A DNA stretch of 64,000 bases. It comes from Zhengitettix transpicula (Eukaryota; Arthropoda; Insecta; Orthoptera; Tetrigidae). The stretch covers positions 25,516,629 to 25,580,628 of the forward strand of contig CM073592.1 of assembly GCA_037074705.1 (NCBI GenBank), read 5' to 3'. A program made the translations under genes and the position numbers. This document shows positions 35,503 to 48,039 of this stretch, piece by piece; the first letter of the stretch is position 1; each line of letters begins with the position of its first letter. The notes under the pieces are model-generated. The model saw only the letters and a program-made list of their open reading frames with translations. It had not been told where the DNA came from and searched no databases.

Positions 35503-36320
35503 CAATTTCAACGGGAAAACCCTCGTTCTCTTATAAGAAAGAAGGATATAGCATGAAATAAGGGTTGAAATAGCTTACCAACATGATGAATTATTTAATT
35601 ACCCGAGGCTTAAGAGCCTAGAACTCATACGTAATTTTATTATAACTAAATTACAGCAATAGGTATTATATAAAAAGTAATTAATTCATAATTATTGCAG
35701 GTCAGTTGCGGAGTCACTTCACCTCACTCCTTTTATAATAAAGTGTCCTTTACACTCTGTCTCTTTCGTATCATTAGAAATTATTTATGTCACAGCACTG
35801 CGTTACACCACACCAGGATATAACAATTTTTGCCATCATTCATATTTAAAAGGGCCCACTCGTGTTACGAGTCCGTCATTCACTTTATTCCGCTTTGAAC
35901 TAAATATGGTTTTATTGGCCTCCTCCTTTTTCACTTTCGATTCATACGTGTCACACGCATAATATGATATTCCTTTAGACAAAGACAATGCAGCCATCCA
36001 CACTTGACTTCAAATTTGGTAAACTATACAGTTTATGTTGTACCTTGATGTGTTCAGCCCGTTTCAATTTTTTAATTCAAAACACCACTGTTTTTATTTT
36101 ATTAATTGGGATAGTTTAAGGTGAGAGAAGGTAGAACGAAGATAACAGCAGTGAAAAATTTAAAAGGAATAACTGTAACCCTTATAGACAATGTTTTTCT
36201 CTATATTAAGACGCGTGTTCTATTGGAGTTTCTGGGGTTTGATTTAATCTTAAGGAAATTTAATTCGCTTGAGACCAGCTGATTCTCCTTCCAGAGAGTG
36301 GTTTTGGTAATTGTACTTAC
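35503..36320. other. Spacer downstream of the coding candidate
   Basis: AT-rich; would be intronic if the donor at 36315-36320 is used. The segment near 35905-36050 shares short blocks ('cgtgtcacacgcataa', 'agacaatgcag') with 8795-8860, so an old dispersed repeat may be present. Confidence 0.35.
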
Positions 36321-36880
36321 GAGGTAATCACTGAGGGCGTCGGCTGTTGGCCCGGGCCGCCTTCTCGTCGCGCTTCATGTTGGCGATGGCGACGACGGAG
36401 CCGAAGAGCACCTTGGCCGTGACCTGCACGCGTCGCTGCGAGGCCGAGGCGTTGCTGACGCCCGTGTACGCGCTCCCCACGCCGCCCCCGCACGACGGGC
36501 ACCGCTCCGGCATCGCGCCACCACTGACACGGGCCCGGCCTGTGCCTCTGCGTCTGCCTCGGCCTCGGCCTCGGCTTCGGCTTCGGGTCCGCGCAGGCCC
36601 GTGGAGGGGGAAGTGAGGCACTGGGTCACGCCGCAAGTGGGCCGCCTCCGCCACAGACGCCTCATTGATCCCGGCCCGGGACACGCCTCCCGAATCCCGA
36701 AAAGAGCCCACCTCCGGAAATGAAGGAAACGTCCGGCCACACGACGCCCATCTCGGAAACAGCGCGTGTCGCTGCGGCCACAGCCAGTGTTGGGCGTCGC
36801 GACGGTCGTACAAGGGAAATAGTAACTCTTGTATTAGCCCTCCACCTCTTGCAGAGGACACAGCGTCCTCTTCGGCCCCC
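36321..36880 (-). promoter_or_regulatory. CpG-rich segment, probable first exon/promoter region
   Basis: By far the most GC- and CpG-rich part of the window, with a CGGCCT/CGGCTT hexamer run near 36558-36588. At its left edge the minus strand has CTC followed by GTAAGTA (donor at 36320), a near-consensus 5' splice site. No R520, Helitron or LINE sequence lies inside. Consistent with a host promoter and first exon transcribed leftward; the promoter role is inference. Confidence 0.45.
36328..36513 (-). CDS. Candidate host coding exon or 61-residue protein, unknown function
   Basis: Starts at ATG (36511-36513) and reads 61 codons to TGA (36328-36330). 58 of 61 codons end in G or C, and 39 of 61 begin with a purine. 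Positions 1 and 2 look much less GC-biased, which is a coding rather than a merely compositional pattern. The frame stays open upstream to 36861, but there the third-position bias disappears, so the internal ATG is the preferred start. The product begins M-P-E-R-C-P-S-C-G-G-G, has a central V-Q-V-T-A-K-V-L-F-G-S-V-V-A-I-A-N-M segment, and ends with a charged K-R-D-E-K-A-A-R-A-N-S-R-R. I recognise no family. The stop lies 7 nt before a strong donor, so either the protein is short with an intron in the 3' UTR, or a weaker donor (CA|GTGATT) is used. A plus-strand frame shares the same third-position columns and is the alternative. Confidence 0.5.
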   Translation of the reverse strand: MPERCPSCGGGVGSAYTGVSNASASQRRVQVTAKVLFGSVVAIANMKRDEKAARANSRRPQ

Positions 36881-37225
36881 TAGTTGACGTGTCTAACTAA
36901 GAAGAAACCGTTCTCATCACAGGAAGGACAACAGATGACGCCCTCATTACGACGGGACCCCCAAACATTCCCACTGGTATTCAATAATTGAAAAAACTCG
37001 ACGGTCTTTGCTAGAGGTTTGAAACGACTAGACCATTTTGTTTTTAATATCTCCTTTATCACGTTTAAACCTATCAATACCAAGCAGCGCCGATACAGTT
37101 CTCGGTAAAACTCGCAAAAAAAATGGACAAAAATTAATAAATTTAATATAATCTCAAAATAATCTTTTATAAATAAATGCGCAACACAGCCAATATGGCA
37201 GAAAAATTTAATAAACCAAAACTTC
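36881..37225. other. AT-rich spacer
   Basis: The minus frame at 36880-37251 (123 codons) is cysteine- and phenylalanine-rich, with no recognisable family and ordinary AT-rich codon endings. Confidence 0.35.
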
Positions 37226-37475
37226 GTTTGAATACAAGATTTTGTCCACAATTTTTGGGACTACTTCCGGCAATCCCCTAAAATACAATTTTGTATTTAG
37301 AGCCACGGACAAGGGTCCTATGACGGTTTTATATTTAACGAAATTTAAGAATGACTTTTTTATACCTGAATTACGAAAAAACAAAGGAATGCAATCCTCC
37401 ATGGCTCTAAATTCAAAATTGTAATTTACCTGAAGAAATCCCAAAATTGTGGACGTTTTTATTCAAAACAAAGTT
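37226..37475. repeat. Inverted repeat with degenerate hammerhead-like ends
   Basis: Arms 37240-37318 and 37395-37460: GTCCACAATTTTTGGGACT..., '...tagagccacgg' and 'ccatggctcta...', and CTGAAGAAATCCCAAAATTGTGGAC. Same layout as 16262-16510, but GAAAC has been lost at both ends. Confidence 0.6.
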
Positions 37476-37989
37476 TTGGTTTAATTATTTCTTCCTCGAA
37501 TGTATTAGAGTATTCCTTATTATTTTATAAAAATATAATTATCAGATAGAATTAAATATTATATTTATTAAGACAGTTGTCCATTTTTTTTTACGAGTTT
37601 CAACGATAATTATTATAGGCCCTGCTTGGTCTTGGTCCGTTTCAAACGTGATAAAGTAGAACCTAAAAAAAAATAGTCGTCTCATTTCATACATCCAGCA
37701 AAGACTGTCGAGTTTTTCAATTATTGAATAACAGTGGAAATGTTTGGTCGCAAGTAGGGGAATATAAGCGTATAAAGGGAGATAAAACTAAAAGAAATAA
37801 CATAAATCACTTATTAGGTAGCATATAAAAATTAAACCCTCACCTGTCTGATCGGGATTAAGAAAAATAAATAAAAACGGCTGAATTATTCATCTTTTTA
37901 TTCATACTCTCTGAAGGTACAAAGATTCGCCCAATTCCAAAGTAAATTTCTGTTGTTTAGAGGAAAGGGAAAATATATTTGATAATTAG
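37476..37989. other. AT-rich spacer
   Basis: No gene or recognised element. Confidence 0.4.
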
Positions 37990-38365
37990 CTACGGAGACC
38001 TTGGGCATACGGCAAGAGTTGTCTGCTATTCCTATTGGAATAGTCGGCCAGCTGCCTCCTAAACTGGCCAAGGCATGGTGAGGGGTAAGCTGCGTCCCCA
38101 CAGCAAACTCCTCTCCCGTCATCGGAAGGGCGTGGGACAAGTACCAAATGGCCGACCTACCCGATGCAGGTTTTTCTAAGGTTTTCACTGCATTTCTTTA
38201 GGCGAATGCCGGGTAGGATCCTTAAAATATAGCCCCGGGGCCATAGTTAACCCTTGGCTACCTTCCTCTACCCTTCCGCATCCCCCCTTTCAAATCCCTT
38301 CCTATGCTATTAAAGGGGAGTTGCCCAATGTCGATCACCCTCATGTAGCCTGTTGCCCTAAAAAT
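37990..38365 (+). mobile_element. R520 copy 9, 5'-truncated
   Basis: Starts inside the element at AGACCTTGGGCATACGG and runs to GTTGCCCTAAAAAT. No target-site duplication found. Confidence 0.75.
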
Positions 38366-41300
38366 AACCAAAAACGGATAACTGAATTGTCTTTGGATTA
38401 ATAGTACTTTATACCTGCATTAAGAAATCGTATTAGAACAATGACATGTCTACATTATAAGCTCTTTTGTCCTACTGCGTGTCATAAAAAAATGTTGACT
38501 TCGCCGCTATTCCCTGCACTTCCTCTGCTGTCTCCAATTATAAGTGCTTATTTTTCACAATAAAAATAAATAATTAGGATCTTAACTTCCTGGACTTTTT
38601 TTCCCCTTCCATTAACTTTCCTTCGGTTGTTGTTTTTTTAAATTTAAAGCAGTAAACTTTTTCACCTTTTGATGACGACGACTAAAATTATTTCCGAAGA
38701 AATGCCTTGAGGTTGGACATAGTATAGTAAAGTAGGAATAGTTGGAGGTAATTCCGAGAGGCAAACTTTATGTACCAATAGGATTATTCAAGAGGAAAGA
38801 CGAAAGAAACGGAATGCAACCAAGGTTATAAATAAATAATGATGTCGCTATTTCCTTCAGATTTATTGCCCTACTAAGCTGTTCCCAGATGAGTACGATG
38901 CGGAAGGCTGCTGATTGAAACGCGGACACTAATCTATAATTACGGCCTCTTAAATTAATTTTAAGGGTTGAAAGCAGTTTCTTCTCCTTTGTGAAATAAA
39001 TTCATTTCGCTACCGCCTAGGTTTGTCCTACAATTTTAATATTTAAAGTCCCGTAGTCGTTAAAATGTCGCTATTTGTGGAATGAAATGGCTGGCTTCAT
39101 CAACCACTTGCCTAATTGGTTTTTCAGTTAATGGCTTTTCAATGAATAGTGAAATGACGAATAACATGCTTCATGATATTTCAAACCAGTAACGCGACAT
39201 TGAATCCCGTAGCGTCGGAGACAAATGGCTTCATAATTAGCATTGTACAATGTTTCAAATTCTTCAGCACTGATTATGGATTAATCATTAATTATGAAGC
39301 GACACATTAGGGCTAAAACCCTTCTCAAAAATAAATATCTGCCACATATCTTGTATATATATACAAAATTTAACTACTGTGTCTAACCTTCACTATTTAT
39401 AATTAATTAATTTAATTTAATATAAAATTAATTAACATATAATGACATGTAAATATTTATCCAGCATCATCTAAAACATCTTTCACAGGAGTTTGGACAT
39501 TCTTACCTCTTTCATGTCACTAAATCATATAATTGATACTCTTAGCGGTAAATAATAGTCACAGCCTTCTAGTCACATCCGACTCAGACCTTCAGAATTT
39601 TAATATAAAAAAAAGAATAGATTCCTTTTACCATGGATATTCATCAGATTCTTCAAGGATGTCATTTTACAATGTTTTGAACCTACAATTATTAATTTAA
39701 TTTACATAATATTCATGTATATAAGAAGATAACATAATTTATAAAGTACATTTTCAGCATCAAATTATTTAATTAAAATATTTCTGTGTATAAAATTTAT
39801 AATTTTTTTCTCTCTAAAATACTTCACTAATTAAGTCTACTAATAGTTAATAAAAACTATTTACAAAAGAATTTAAATGATTATAATTAACAATATATAT
39901 ATAGGCTAAAAATATACGAGCCTGAAAATTATGTTTATTAATAAAAGTAATTTTCGAAGCATTGATATATAAAATTATAAAACCTGAAAATGTTCTATAA
40001 GAGGACGAAACGTATTTTACTCATTTTTTTTTTGGTTCATAAACATAATTTTCAGACTCAGGGCCCTATAATTATTTATTTATTTATACGATTAGAATTA
40101 ATTTGTAAAAATTAGAATCAGAAGCAGAAATTTTTAATGTCACCGGAGTGTTTCTTTAATTCTTTATTATGTTTGTAGTTTGTTAAAAAATAAATGGATG
40201 TTCCACATTTTTTGTGCAAGTGACAGACTTATGTGATTTATTTTTTTATTGATTTTATTAAATGAATATATGTCAAAGTTGGTACTAAATTTTTCAACAA
40301 AGAGTAAATGAATTGGCCAGAGATAGTAAGTGTAACTAATTTCTTAAATATTCTGCGTGAAGTCGTAGGAAAACTTTATCTTTGCCTGTGGATTTAATCC
40401 CAAAATTTAATTCCATAAGACATTAAAGAATTTGACCTATTTCCAGCATATGTTTCTGGATCTACATTTATTATTTAATATTTTCTTCTTATTAATTATT
40501 AATTTATTACAGTTAACTTTATTAGCTGTTGGAAGACCCGTTTTCAAAAACGGCTAAACGGTTTTCCTATGAAGCGGTAAATAGCCTTGTTGGTGTCTTA
40601 AAATGTTTTTTTCCCCGCCTTTTAAAAAATGTTGTAACTTAAAATTCAGTCCGAAAAAGTTATGGTTACTTTTTACAGATATTTTTGTTTACAACAGCAG
40701 GTGAGTATGTAGCAGTACAGTAAATAATTTAATAGGTAAAGCCAAGAAGTACAAAAAAGTATTAATTAAAGGGAACTTAATGCGGGAACAATAATTTAAT
40801 CCATGTCAATAGAATAGGCAGCAGGTAACATTTAATCCTGACACTCGGCACCCAGCACAAAGTATTCATCCTCGTGTGAGCGACGAAGCACACGTGAGTA
40901 TTTGCAAGGCGCATCTGGAACATTAATATTACTCTGAAACGATTTCACACGCTTTACTAATTGCCTTCATTGAAAGAGATTGAAGTGGCGCTAAATGTCT
41001 ATTTTTTTTCCCTCTCCCAAGCTCGTTTGAATTTAATTACGGAGAGAAACTCTTCCAGAGAGATACGAAACTCTTGTTAGGCCAAGCTAACGACTGGTTT
41101 ATCACGCAAGTACGAAAGAAGTGAGAAATTTCGTAATAATTCACATCTTCCTCCGTACATAAAGAGTTAACGTTTGAAATTTAAAGTAACGTGCGATGTG
41201 ACGTCACAGCTATGATTTCTAGTCATTGAGCCATTGTAAGTTTAGTTTAAAAAGGTTTCTAACCGTATGGATACCAACACTCATCAGTATCTACAGTTAA

Positions 41301-41749
41301 ATAGTGAATGACGTGCACGCCATGAATTAGCAACGTGAACTGCGCATCGATCCTGCCACGGGTCGTAACTGGAAGTGTTCTCAGCGCACGGAAGACTTGA
41401 TGGTAACAAGAATTGACAAATCGTTTCGCTGTCTCTCAGAACAAAATGGAAATTCGTTTAGGCTTCAATGAAAATTAACTATGCTGGCTGGACCTCCGTA
41501 GATTTTTTCAGCAATGATACTATAACCGTATGTGGTTTAATGTGAAAGAATCGTCACGTGAATGTACTATCGTGACGCATCACTGTCATGGCCACGATTT
41601 AAACGACTTGTCAATCTCATATATATATACAACATATTCATGAAAATCAACCAGAAGATTCATTAATTTATGCTCTCCAGGTTGAACGATCACTTCCATC
41701 AAGGTTCATTAAAGTCTCCATTCATTGGAATCATATAGACATCTGTTAA
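38366..41749. other. Long AT-rich stretch without recognised gene
   Basis: No open frame above 60 codons in about 3.4 kb. A weak module 'gaacctgaaaatg...aggacgaaacg' is visible near 39980-40015. The 40840-41420 part is GC-richer, but I see no domain or RNA gene in it. Confidence 0.4.
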
Positions 41750-41960
41750 TCAATTTTGCCAATCAATAGTGAGCCATCATCACTTCGAACCACTTATTAT
41801 TATCGGGCACGGTACAAGTGGCCGCATCCTGTGTGTGATCCTTATGGAAGCTCACAGAGTTCCATGCCCATGCCGGGATTCAAACCGGGGGACCGTAGTG
41901 ATGCGGGGCGGTAATAATGAACGCTTCACTAGAGCAGGATATTGATCTTAATTTACATAA
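41750..41960 (-). mobile_element. tRNA-like SINE fragment
   Basis: On the minus strand, TAGTGAAGCGTTC (about 41925-41937) fits a pol III A box at 10 of 11 positions. GGTTTGAATCC (41876-41886) fits a B box with one mismatch and is about 40 nt downstream. The body continues leftward with 'cggcatgggcatgg'. No A-tail or duplication identified. Confidence 0.4.
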
Positions 41961-43194
41961 GTTATTATCTTTGTCGAAATATCCTATTTCTTATTTCTAG
42001 ATAACAGAAGAAAAAATCTACATAGTTCTAAAAATTAAGTGAAATTCTCTATTTTCTTCCTTCTTTCGTAGTTTAAAATCCCTTCTGAGCTCATCTGCAA
42101 GTGAGTGCAGTTACAGTGTTACGGATGAACGAAATATGCATTCGTGGGTGCGACAGTTCAAAGGAGACCGAACGGCGTGGGACGACAGAATAAAAAATAT
42201 GGTGTCGCGGCCACAACCTGAACCAAATTCGTGACCGCACGAGTATAGCAAATTAATTGTTGTTAATGGTGCGGGAAAAAGGGAAAATGGAGGGGGGGGG
42301 GGTGTAAGGACGCTTTTTGCGTTACGGAGACGGCTACGCCATAAAACATGGTATGTGAACGAAGCCAAGACAGACCTTTGCTTCTCGACGTCCACTTATC
42401 TGAGAAATTTCTTCGCGACAGTAAAATCCCAGTACCTTACTCTTCTGCCCTCCCCTCTCTATCGATCTTGGGCCCTTTAAAACGATGAAGGGCGCTCTTT
42501 GTGTTCGCACAATTTACAGTCGGGCGGGTCTTCTTCCTTCCAGGAAATTTTTTCTTTTTTCCCCCCAGGTGAGTCTTTAACCCAAATGAGGCGTTAACAC
42601 TTTACTTAAATAGAGAGCCTGTTATCCCAGGGACGCCGCTGATAATTAGCTGACTCAGCACACAGCAATAAAAGAGTTATGAATCTATGTTTACCCTGGT
42701 ATGAACGATAGACCTGGTCGTCGTCACGTTTGTCTTATTTATATCAGTTCTATAAGAACGACTAAGAAAAACTTAAAGTAAATTAAAGCTGTAGGACACA
42801 GAACGATTAAAAAATTAAATTAAATAAATCAACGACCTTTATTTACAGACACTCAGTTCCCACCATTCTTAGTTTTCCTTAGGCAATGACTTACTTGAAT
42901 CCCCAATACCATAGACTGGAGAAATCAATACTGACCTCAAAGGAATATTCCCGATGACGCGAATTCGAATTTTGGTCGTGAACGGATTATCCAGGCTCTG
43001 TTTAGGTCCATAGATCCTGTCGCCCTCCTTCTCAGAGGAAAGAGGCCAAGCGCATCCTGTCAAGCCATGCAAAGCAACGCCCTCGAGGTTCAGACGTCAT
43101 TAACTTCTCTATAACCCAAGTCAAGACTTGAGTGAGAAATAAAAATACCTCATGTCACGTTCATAACTGTGGTCAAAACTGATCAATTAGATAC
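41961..43194. other. Spacer, no gene seen
   Basis: Minus frames at 42111-42395 and 42869-43072 are not recognisable; the former spans a G run (42290-42301). Confidence 0.35.
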
Positions 43195-43690
43195 AGGTCC
43201 AAAACTATGTAAAACTTCCTTCCACATTCTTGAGGCTTTGCTTCTCATGAGGATCTATGGGAAATTCTTCTTCTTCTGTTCCTTCGAACATTTTCGCCTT
43301 CTCCACAACAGTCTTCCAGCTCTTCCGATGTTGTACTTGGACTGACCAATTCTTTATTCCTAGCACTTTTGGGTCTTTCATCTCGCCAAAGGTCATTTGG
43401 TCTTCCTTTTTTCCGCGTTGGTAAAGGACACCAATTATAGGTTTACTTTAGTGCTCTGTCGTCATTCCTTCGATAAAGATGACCAAACCAGCTTAACCTC
43501 AGGGCTTTGATTGGTCTTACGATTGTTTTGGCTTCTGATGTTCCTTATAGATCCATAGATCCTTCTCATAATTCTCCTTTCGAAAATCAACAGTCTTTGC
43601 ATATCATTCTCCTTCATAACCCAGGTTTCAGGTGCACACGTTACTATTGGTATCATGACTGCTTCATATAACCTCACCTTGGCATTCTTT
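43195..43690 (-). pseudogene. LINE reverse-transcriptase C-terminal tail, decayed
   Basis: Minus translation gives M-R-L-Y-E-A-V-M-I-P-I-V-T-C-A-P-E-T-W, then Q-R-L-L-I-F-E-R-R-I-M-R-R-I-Y-G (43570-43680). A decayed middle follows, and then L-G-I-K-N-W-S-V-Q-V-Q-H-R-K-S-W-K-T-V-V-E-K-A-K (43290-43360). This is the thumb-to-C-terminus of an endonuclease/reverse-transcriptase LINE, of a family different from the jockey copy and from the 27.25 and 50.9 kb tails. Two stop codons and a frame change between the halves show it is dead. Confidence 0.75.
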
Positions 43691-45930
43691 GATAAGAGCT
43701 TACTTTTAAATAAATCTATGTCGGCAAAGTATGCCCTATTTCCAGCTGCTATACGTTCTCTTATTATCTATGGGAAATTAGTTTATTCTATTCTCTCAGT
43801 CTCGGTGATACCTTGAGGGCGTTTTCGAGTGTGTCACGCCGGGAAGGTGAGTTGGTCGGCATTTAAATTTCCTCTTCACCTCACACGTTCCGTGACCTAT
43901 TTCTACTTAGGTTGGGAAATGTTTTTATCGCCCTTTGATTGTATTTAAATGTGCATCTGTTCCCATCGCCGCTGTTATTGTATTCTGCGTGACCGTGCAT
44001 CGAGGACGAGAGACATGACAATCGAACATATTGTCCAGGGATTTTCCAGAGTTGCCTTACGCAGCGGTTTGCCGGCCAATTTGCGCAGCATGTTAGTTTC
44101 AAATTTCGGTTAGTGTGTCGCGGATAGGGGGGGGGGGTTTCTTTTGGAGACAGATTTCCGGGTGTCTTTGTGCCGGCACGTGCCAGTTCAGGAGACTTTT
44201 AAAACTTGTTCCGCTTAGGAAGGAGGAAACAATGGTGGTGTCGTAACAGAGCTTCACGCATGCCGCAAGGTTAGGGCTGGCCAAGGAGGAAACAACCAGA
44301 CATCACATCACGCATGCATGCAGGGCACATTATCTCCATCAGGGGAACAAGTGGGTCACGCCATTGCGTAAACGTAAAAATAAAAACGTCGCTGTAAGTG
44401 AAAACTAACAAGTGATTCTACCGATAAATAAACGAGCTATAAATTAAATAATAATAAATAAAAACGAAAATGTACACATTTTTGTAGAATATAACAAAAC
44501 ATACATCATTACAAAAATATTTAAACAAATCATGTAATTCAAAAAAATTATTTTTGAAAGAGACATCAAAATTTCCATGCACTGCTCATCTTTATTTGCC
44601 ATACCAGCAGACAGAAGTAGTTCGTAACGTTCCATGTCCAGTCATGAATTAAACGTTTACAATTCTCCACATAATGATCACTGATTGATATGCAACAAAA
44701 TTCACGATCAATTAACTACATATAGGAAGGTTCTATACTCGGCTTCTCGCTTCTTAATTTTTCCATTTCAATATACCTCATAAAATAATATTAACGGGCG
44801 AGGAAATATCAAGACGCTGGGCGCTACAAATAACGCAGGTTAGATTTCTAATTGAATTTTTCTTTTGTTCTGTGGATGAGTTAATATTGCGGCTACAGCT
44901 TTACTAAAACATAAGCCACGTTTAAATATATTATTCTTGCGAACAAAAATAAATATTATGTTTAAACCATAGGGAAAATAATACACATTGATGAAAATGG
45001 CGCCCAACGTGGGGTTATATTCCCACCAGTTTGGAGGTCTAAAAGCAAAATATTTTTCTTCAGAGGATGTCAGACAGGTACCGGTCCAAAGGATTTAATG
45101 GCCAAATCTCGTCTCAAACTTGTGATTTCGGGCTATAAGAAAGAAAAACAAAGTTATCCAGAAACTATTAGGACATGAGAATTTGCAACGGTGTCTCAAA
45201 AAACCGAAAAGGTACAAAAATATGTAATGGAACGGAATTGTTAATCAGGTGATTTGAATGGAGAATATAAAAACTGCAGACTGGGGAGGATTGACGGGCT
45301 ACAGCCAAAAGAAGATGAGAAGAACAAAATCAAAGCCCAAGGGAGCTAGAAATGGTTACATAATAAAGTGTACAACGCAGCTGTATGCTGGCATGAAGAC
45401 TAGGAGGCAAAACTTCGTAAATAGGGTAAGAGGAGGCAAAGCATCCATCAAGAGGGACAATATCTTAATTTAGAGCTTCGTACTCGTGTTGCGGAAATAA
45501 TTTCGGAAGATTCGCGCTGGTAATTCACGACGCGAGTCGTACGTGGCCATTGAGACCAACCCATAAAATGTGGAGACAGAAAAGGTCTCTATTAATTTAC
45601 ATATGGATGACTGTGACATTTTTTGGGGAGCCCGAAAATGTAAGACCGAAAGCATGGACCGAAGACATGTGGAACAAAGAATCTTAAATGAAATTGATGA
45701 GATGGAAATTTTTTTTTGGAAAATGTAACCAGAAGTAGAGCCAAGTCGTTGCGGCGTATATAGCTTTGGCACGCTGGATTAGTAAACACGCTAATATAAA
45801 GAACAGCGGAGGATAAAAATAGATGGTAAAAGCAGCGATTAGAGTAGATAATACAATTTTTTTTATGAGATTTCGTCTATTGTAAATATTGGCACAGAAT
45901 AGAAGGACGATAACGTATAAAAACAACTTT
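43691..45930. other. No gene recognised
   Basis: G run near 44128-44138. Frames at 43881-44102, 44444-44635, 45258-45473 and 45470-45977 have no known domain. The 45080-45790 part is purine-rich and could be a worn-out element. Confidence 0.3.
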
Positions 45931-46910
45931 CTTTTTTGGAGTAACAGGCTACATGAGGTTAATCCACATGGTGGCAAAAATTTATTAAATTAACTTATTA
46001 AATAAATAAATAAACATCAGCCAGAAAAAAAGGATTTATTAAATTAACTTATAAAAATAAAGAAAGAAAGAAACAATGGCCAATTTTAAGTGAGAAAAAA
46101 TAATTTATTAAATTAACTTATAAAAATAAAGAAAGACGGAAACAATAGCCAATTTTAAGTGAGAAAAAATAATTTATTAAATTAACTTATAAAAATAAAG
46201 AACGAAAGAAACAATAGCCAATTTTTAGTCAGAAAAAAGAATTTATTAAATTAACTTATAAAAATAAAGAACGAAAGAAACAATAGCCAATTTTTAGTCA
46301 GAAAAAAGAATTTATTAAATTAACTTATAAAAATAAAGAAAGAAAAAAACATCAGCCAATTTCAAGTGAGAAAAAAGAATTTATTAAATTAACTTATAAA
46401 ATAAATAAAGAAAGAAACAATAGCGAATTTTAAGTGAGAAAAAAGTCTTTATTAAATTAACTTATAAAAATAAATTGATAAATAAACATCAGACAATTTT
46501 TATAGTCAGAAAAAAGAATTTATTAAATTAACTTATAAAAATAAAGAAAGAAACATCAGCCATTTTTAAGTGAGAAAAAAGAATTTATTAAATTAATAAA
46601 TAAACATCAGCCAATTTTTAGGCAGAAAAAATAATTTATTAAATTAACTTATCAAAATAAATAAATAAACATCGGCCAATTTTTAGTCAGAAAAAAGAAT
46701 TTATTAAATTATCTTATTAAAATAAATAAATTACAGCCATTTTTAAGTCAGGGAAAAGAATTAAACAGGTATCTTTAATAACATAAGAAGAGATTTGAAA
46801 GGGAAGGGTAGACGAAGATAGCCAAGGGTTAAGTAGGGCTGTAGTTTAAGGATCCTGCCCGGCATTCGCCTAAAAGTGATTCAGGACAAACCGCAGAAAA
46901 CCTGCATCAG
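45931..46910 (-). mobile_element. R520 copy 10, split by a tandem array
   Basis: 45931-45976 matches the R520 tail region (AGTAACAGGCTACATGAGG...CATGGTGGCAA). The match resumes at about 46770 (TTTAATAACATAAGAAG...) and continues to CCTGCATCAG at 46910. The gap is filled by the ~65-bp array. Only about 10 bp of R520 are missing at the junction. Confidence 0.75.
45977..46769. repeat. ~65-bp tandem array inside R520
   Basis: About 12 units: 'gaatttattaaattaactta', an A-rich part with AAATAAAGAAAGAAA variants, 'aacatcagccaatttttagt', 'cagaaaaaa'. Unit length 50-82 bp. Related to the array at 48040-48960. Confidence 0.9.
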
Positions 46911-48039
46911 CTGCAATGAAACCTTTATTTTCCCAAATAAACGAATCGCCGGCGAGACTACTCACTTCTTTACTTTGATTTTAAATTGTGTACAAGTCAC
47001 ATTTGGTTTGGCGCGAATGGCAGAAGCAATCTCCTCTACTCCCTCGTCCACGCTGATGAAAAACTTGGTGCGGTCTGCAATTAATTTCTGTGGTTTTGTT
47101 TTCTGCGTTGAATAGAGACATCTGGAGGGTGAAGCACCCTGATATTGAAACCCACTAAAGGAGACAAGCCAGAGAAATCTTACGAATACTTAAGAATACG
47201 ACCATCGGCCAACACATATCACGTTAACACATCACACCGAGGTTTTCCCGCACTGAAAGATGTCAACAACGGGAGAAAAAAAACAATAAAAACGGCTAAG
47301 AAAGAATCTGCGATGTGCAGGAAGCCTGGAAAGAACTTTAATTAGGTTAAAAGCGAATGAAGAATTCGATCTTAAGAAGAATATAATCTGAGTATATTCA
47401 TGCAGATCAGAAAGTTGAACGTTGGAGTGATGTTGCTTTCCATAGAAGAGTTGATAAACCTTTTACACAGTCCCACAACAAACACTTTATTATTCAATTC
47501 TTCATTCATCGCAACTATCAACAAATACGTCATATTCATTTATTTTAAAACAATTCACTGAAGATCTCACAGAAACATTGCAGTTAGTAATTAGAAGATT
47601 AACACTTAAACAGCTCAATAATTAAAATAATTATTTAGAATAAATATGACGATTATGTCGAAAGCTCTGATGACTACAGAATGAATTTAAGGGTCTTTTT
47701 TAACTCTTCTATTGCGATTTGAGCAGTAAAAACAGACGTGGAAAGAGATAAGCTAGGAAATACTTGAACAACTATTGAGGGAAATACGTGGTGATAAACA
47801 GAGCGATAGTTACACACGTAGTGAAACGTTAGTCCAAAATGGTGGAAGAACATGGACGATGGAAACTTAAGCGAGGACGTCATAGAATAAGTGGGACGAA
47901 AAATGGGTAGGGAATAACTGGATGAAATACGTAGAGAAACGTCAAAAGTATATAAAGTATATGTAGAGTTATCTGGAGAGTCATTTAGTGATATTATTCC
48001 CCCAAATTAAGTTTTATTTTCCACATGAACTTCCCTCAA
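46911..48039. other. Spacer between the two arrays
   Basis: Frames at 46876-47115 and 47145-47345 are not recognisable. No repeat of the flanking arrays is seen here. Confidence 0.35.

Noticed and set aside
36484..36513. C-P-S-C as a zinc-finger start
   Set aside because: Only one Cys pair is present and no second pair follows in the 61 residues.
36347..36616. Plus-strand 89-codon frame in the CpG-rich segment
   Set aside because: It shares third-position columns with the minus frame, so it inherits the GC3 bias. The product is Arg/Pro-rich and no splice signal supports it. The minus frame has more purine-first codons and a donor site.
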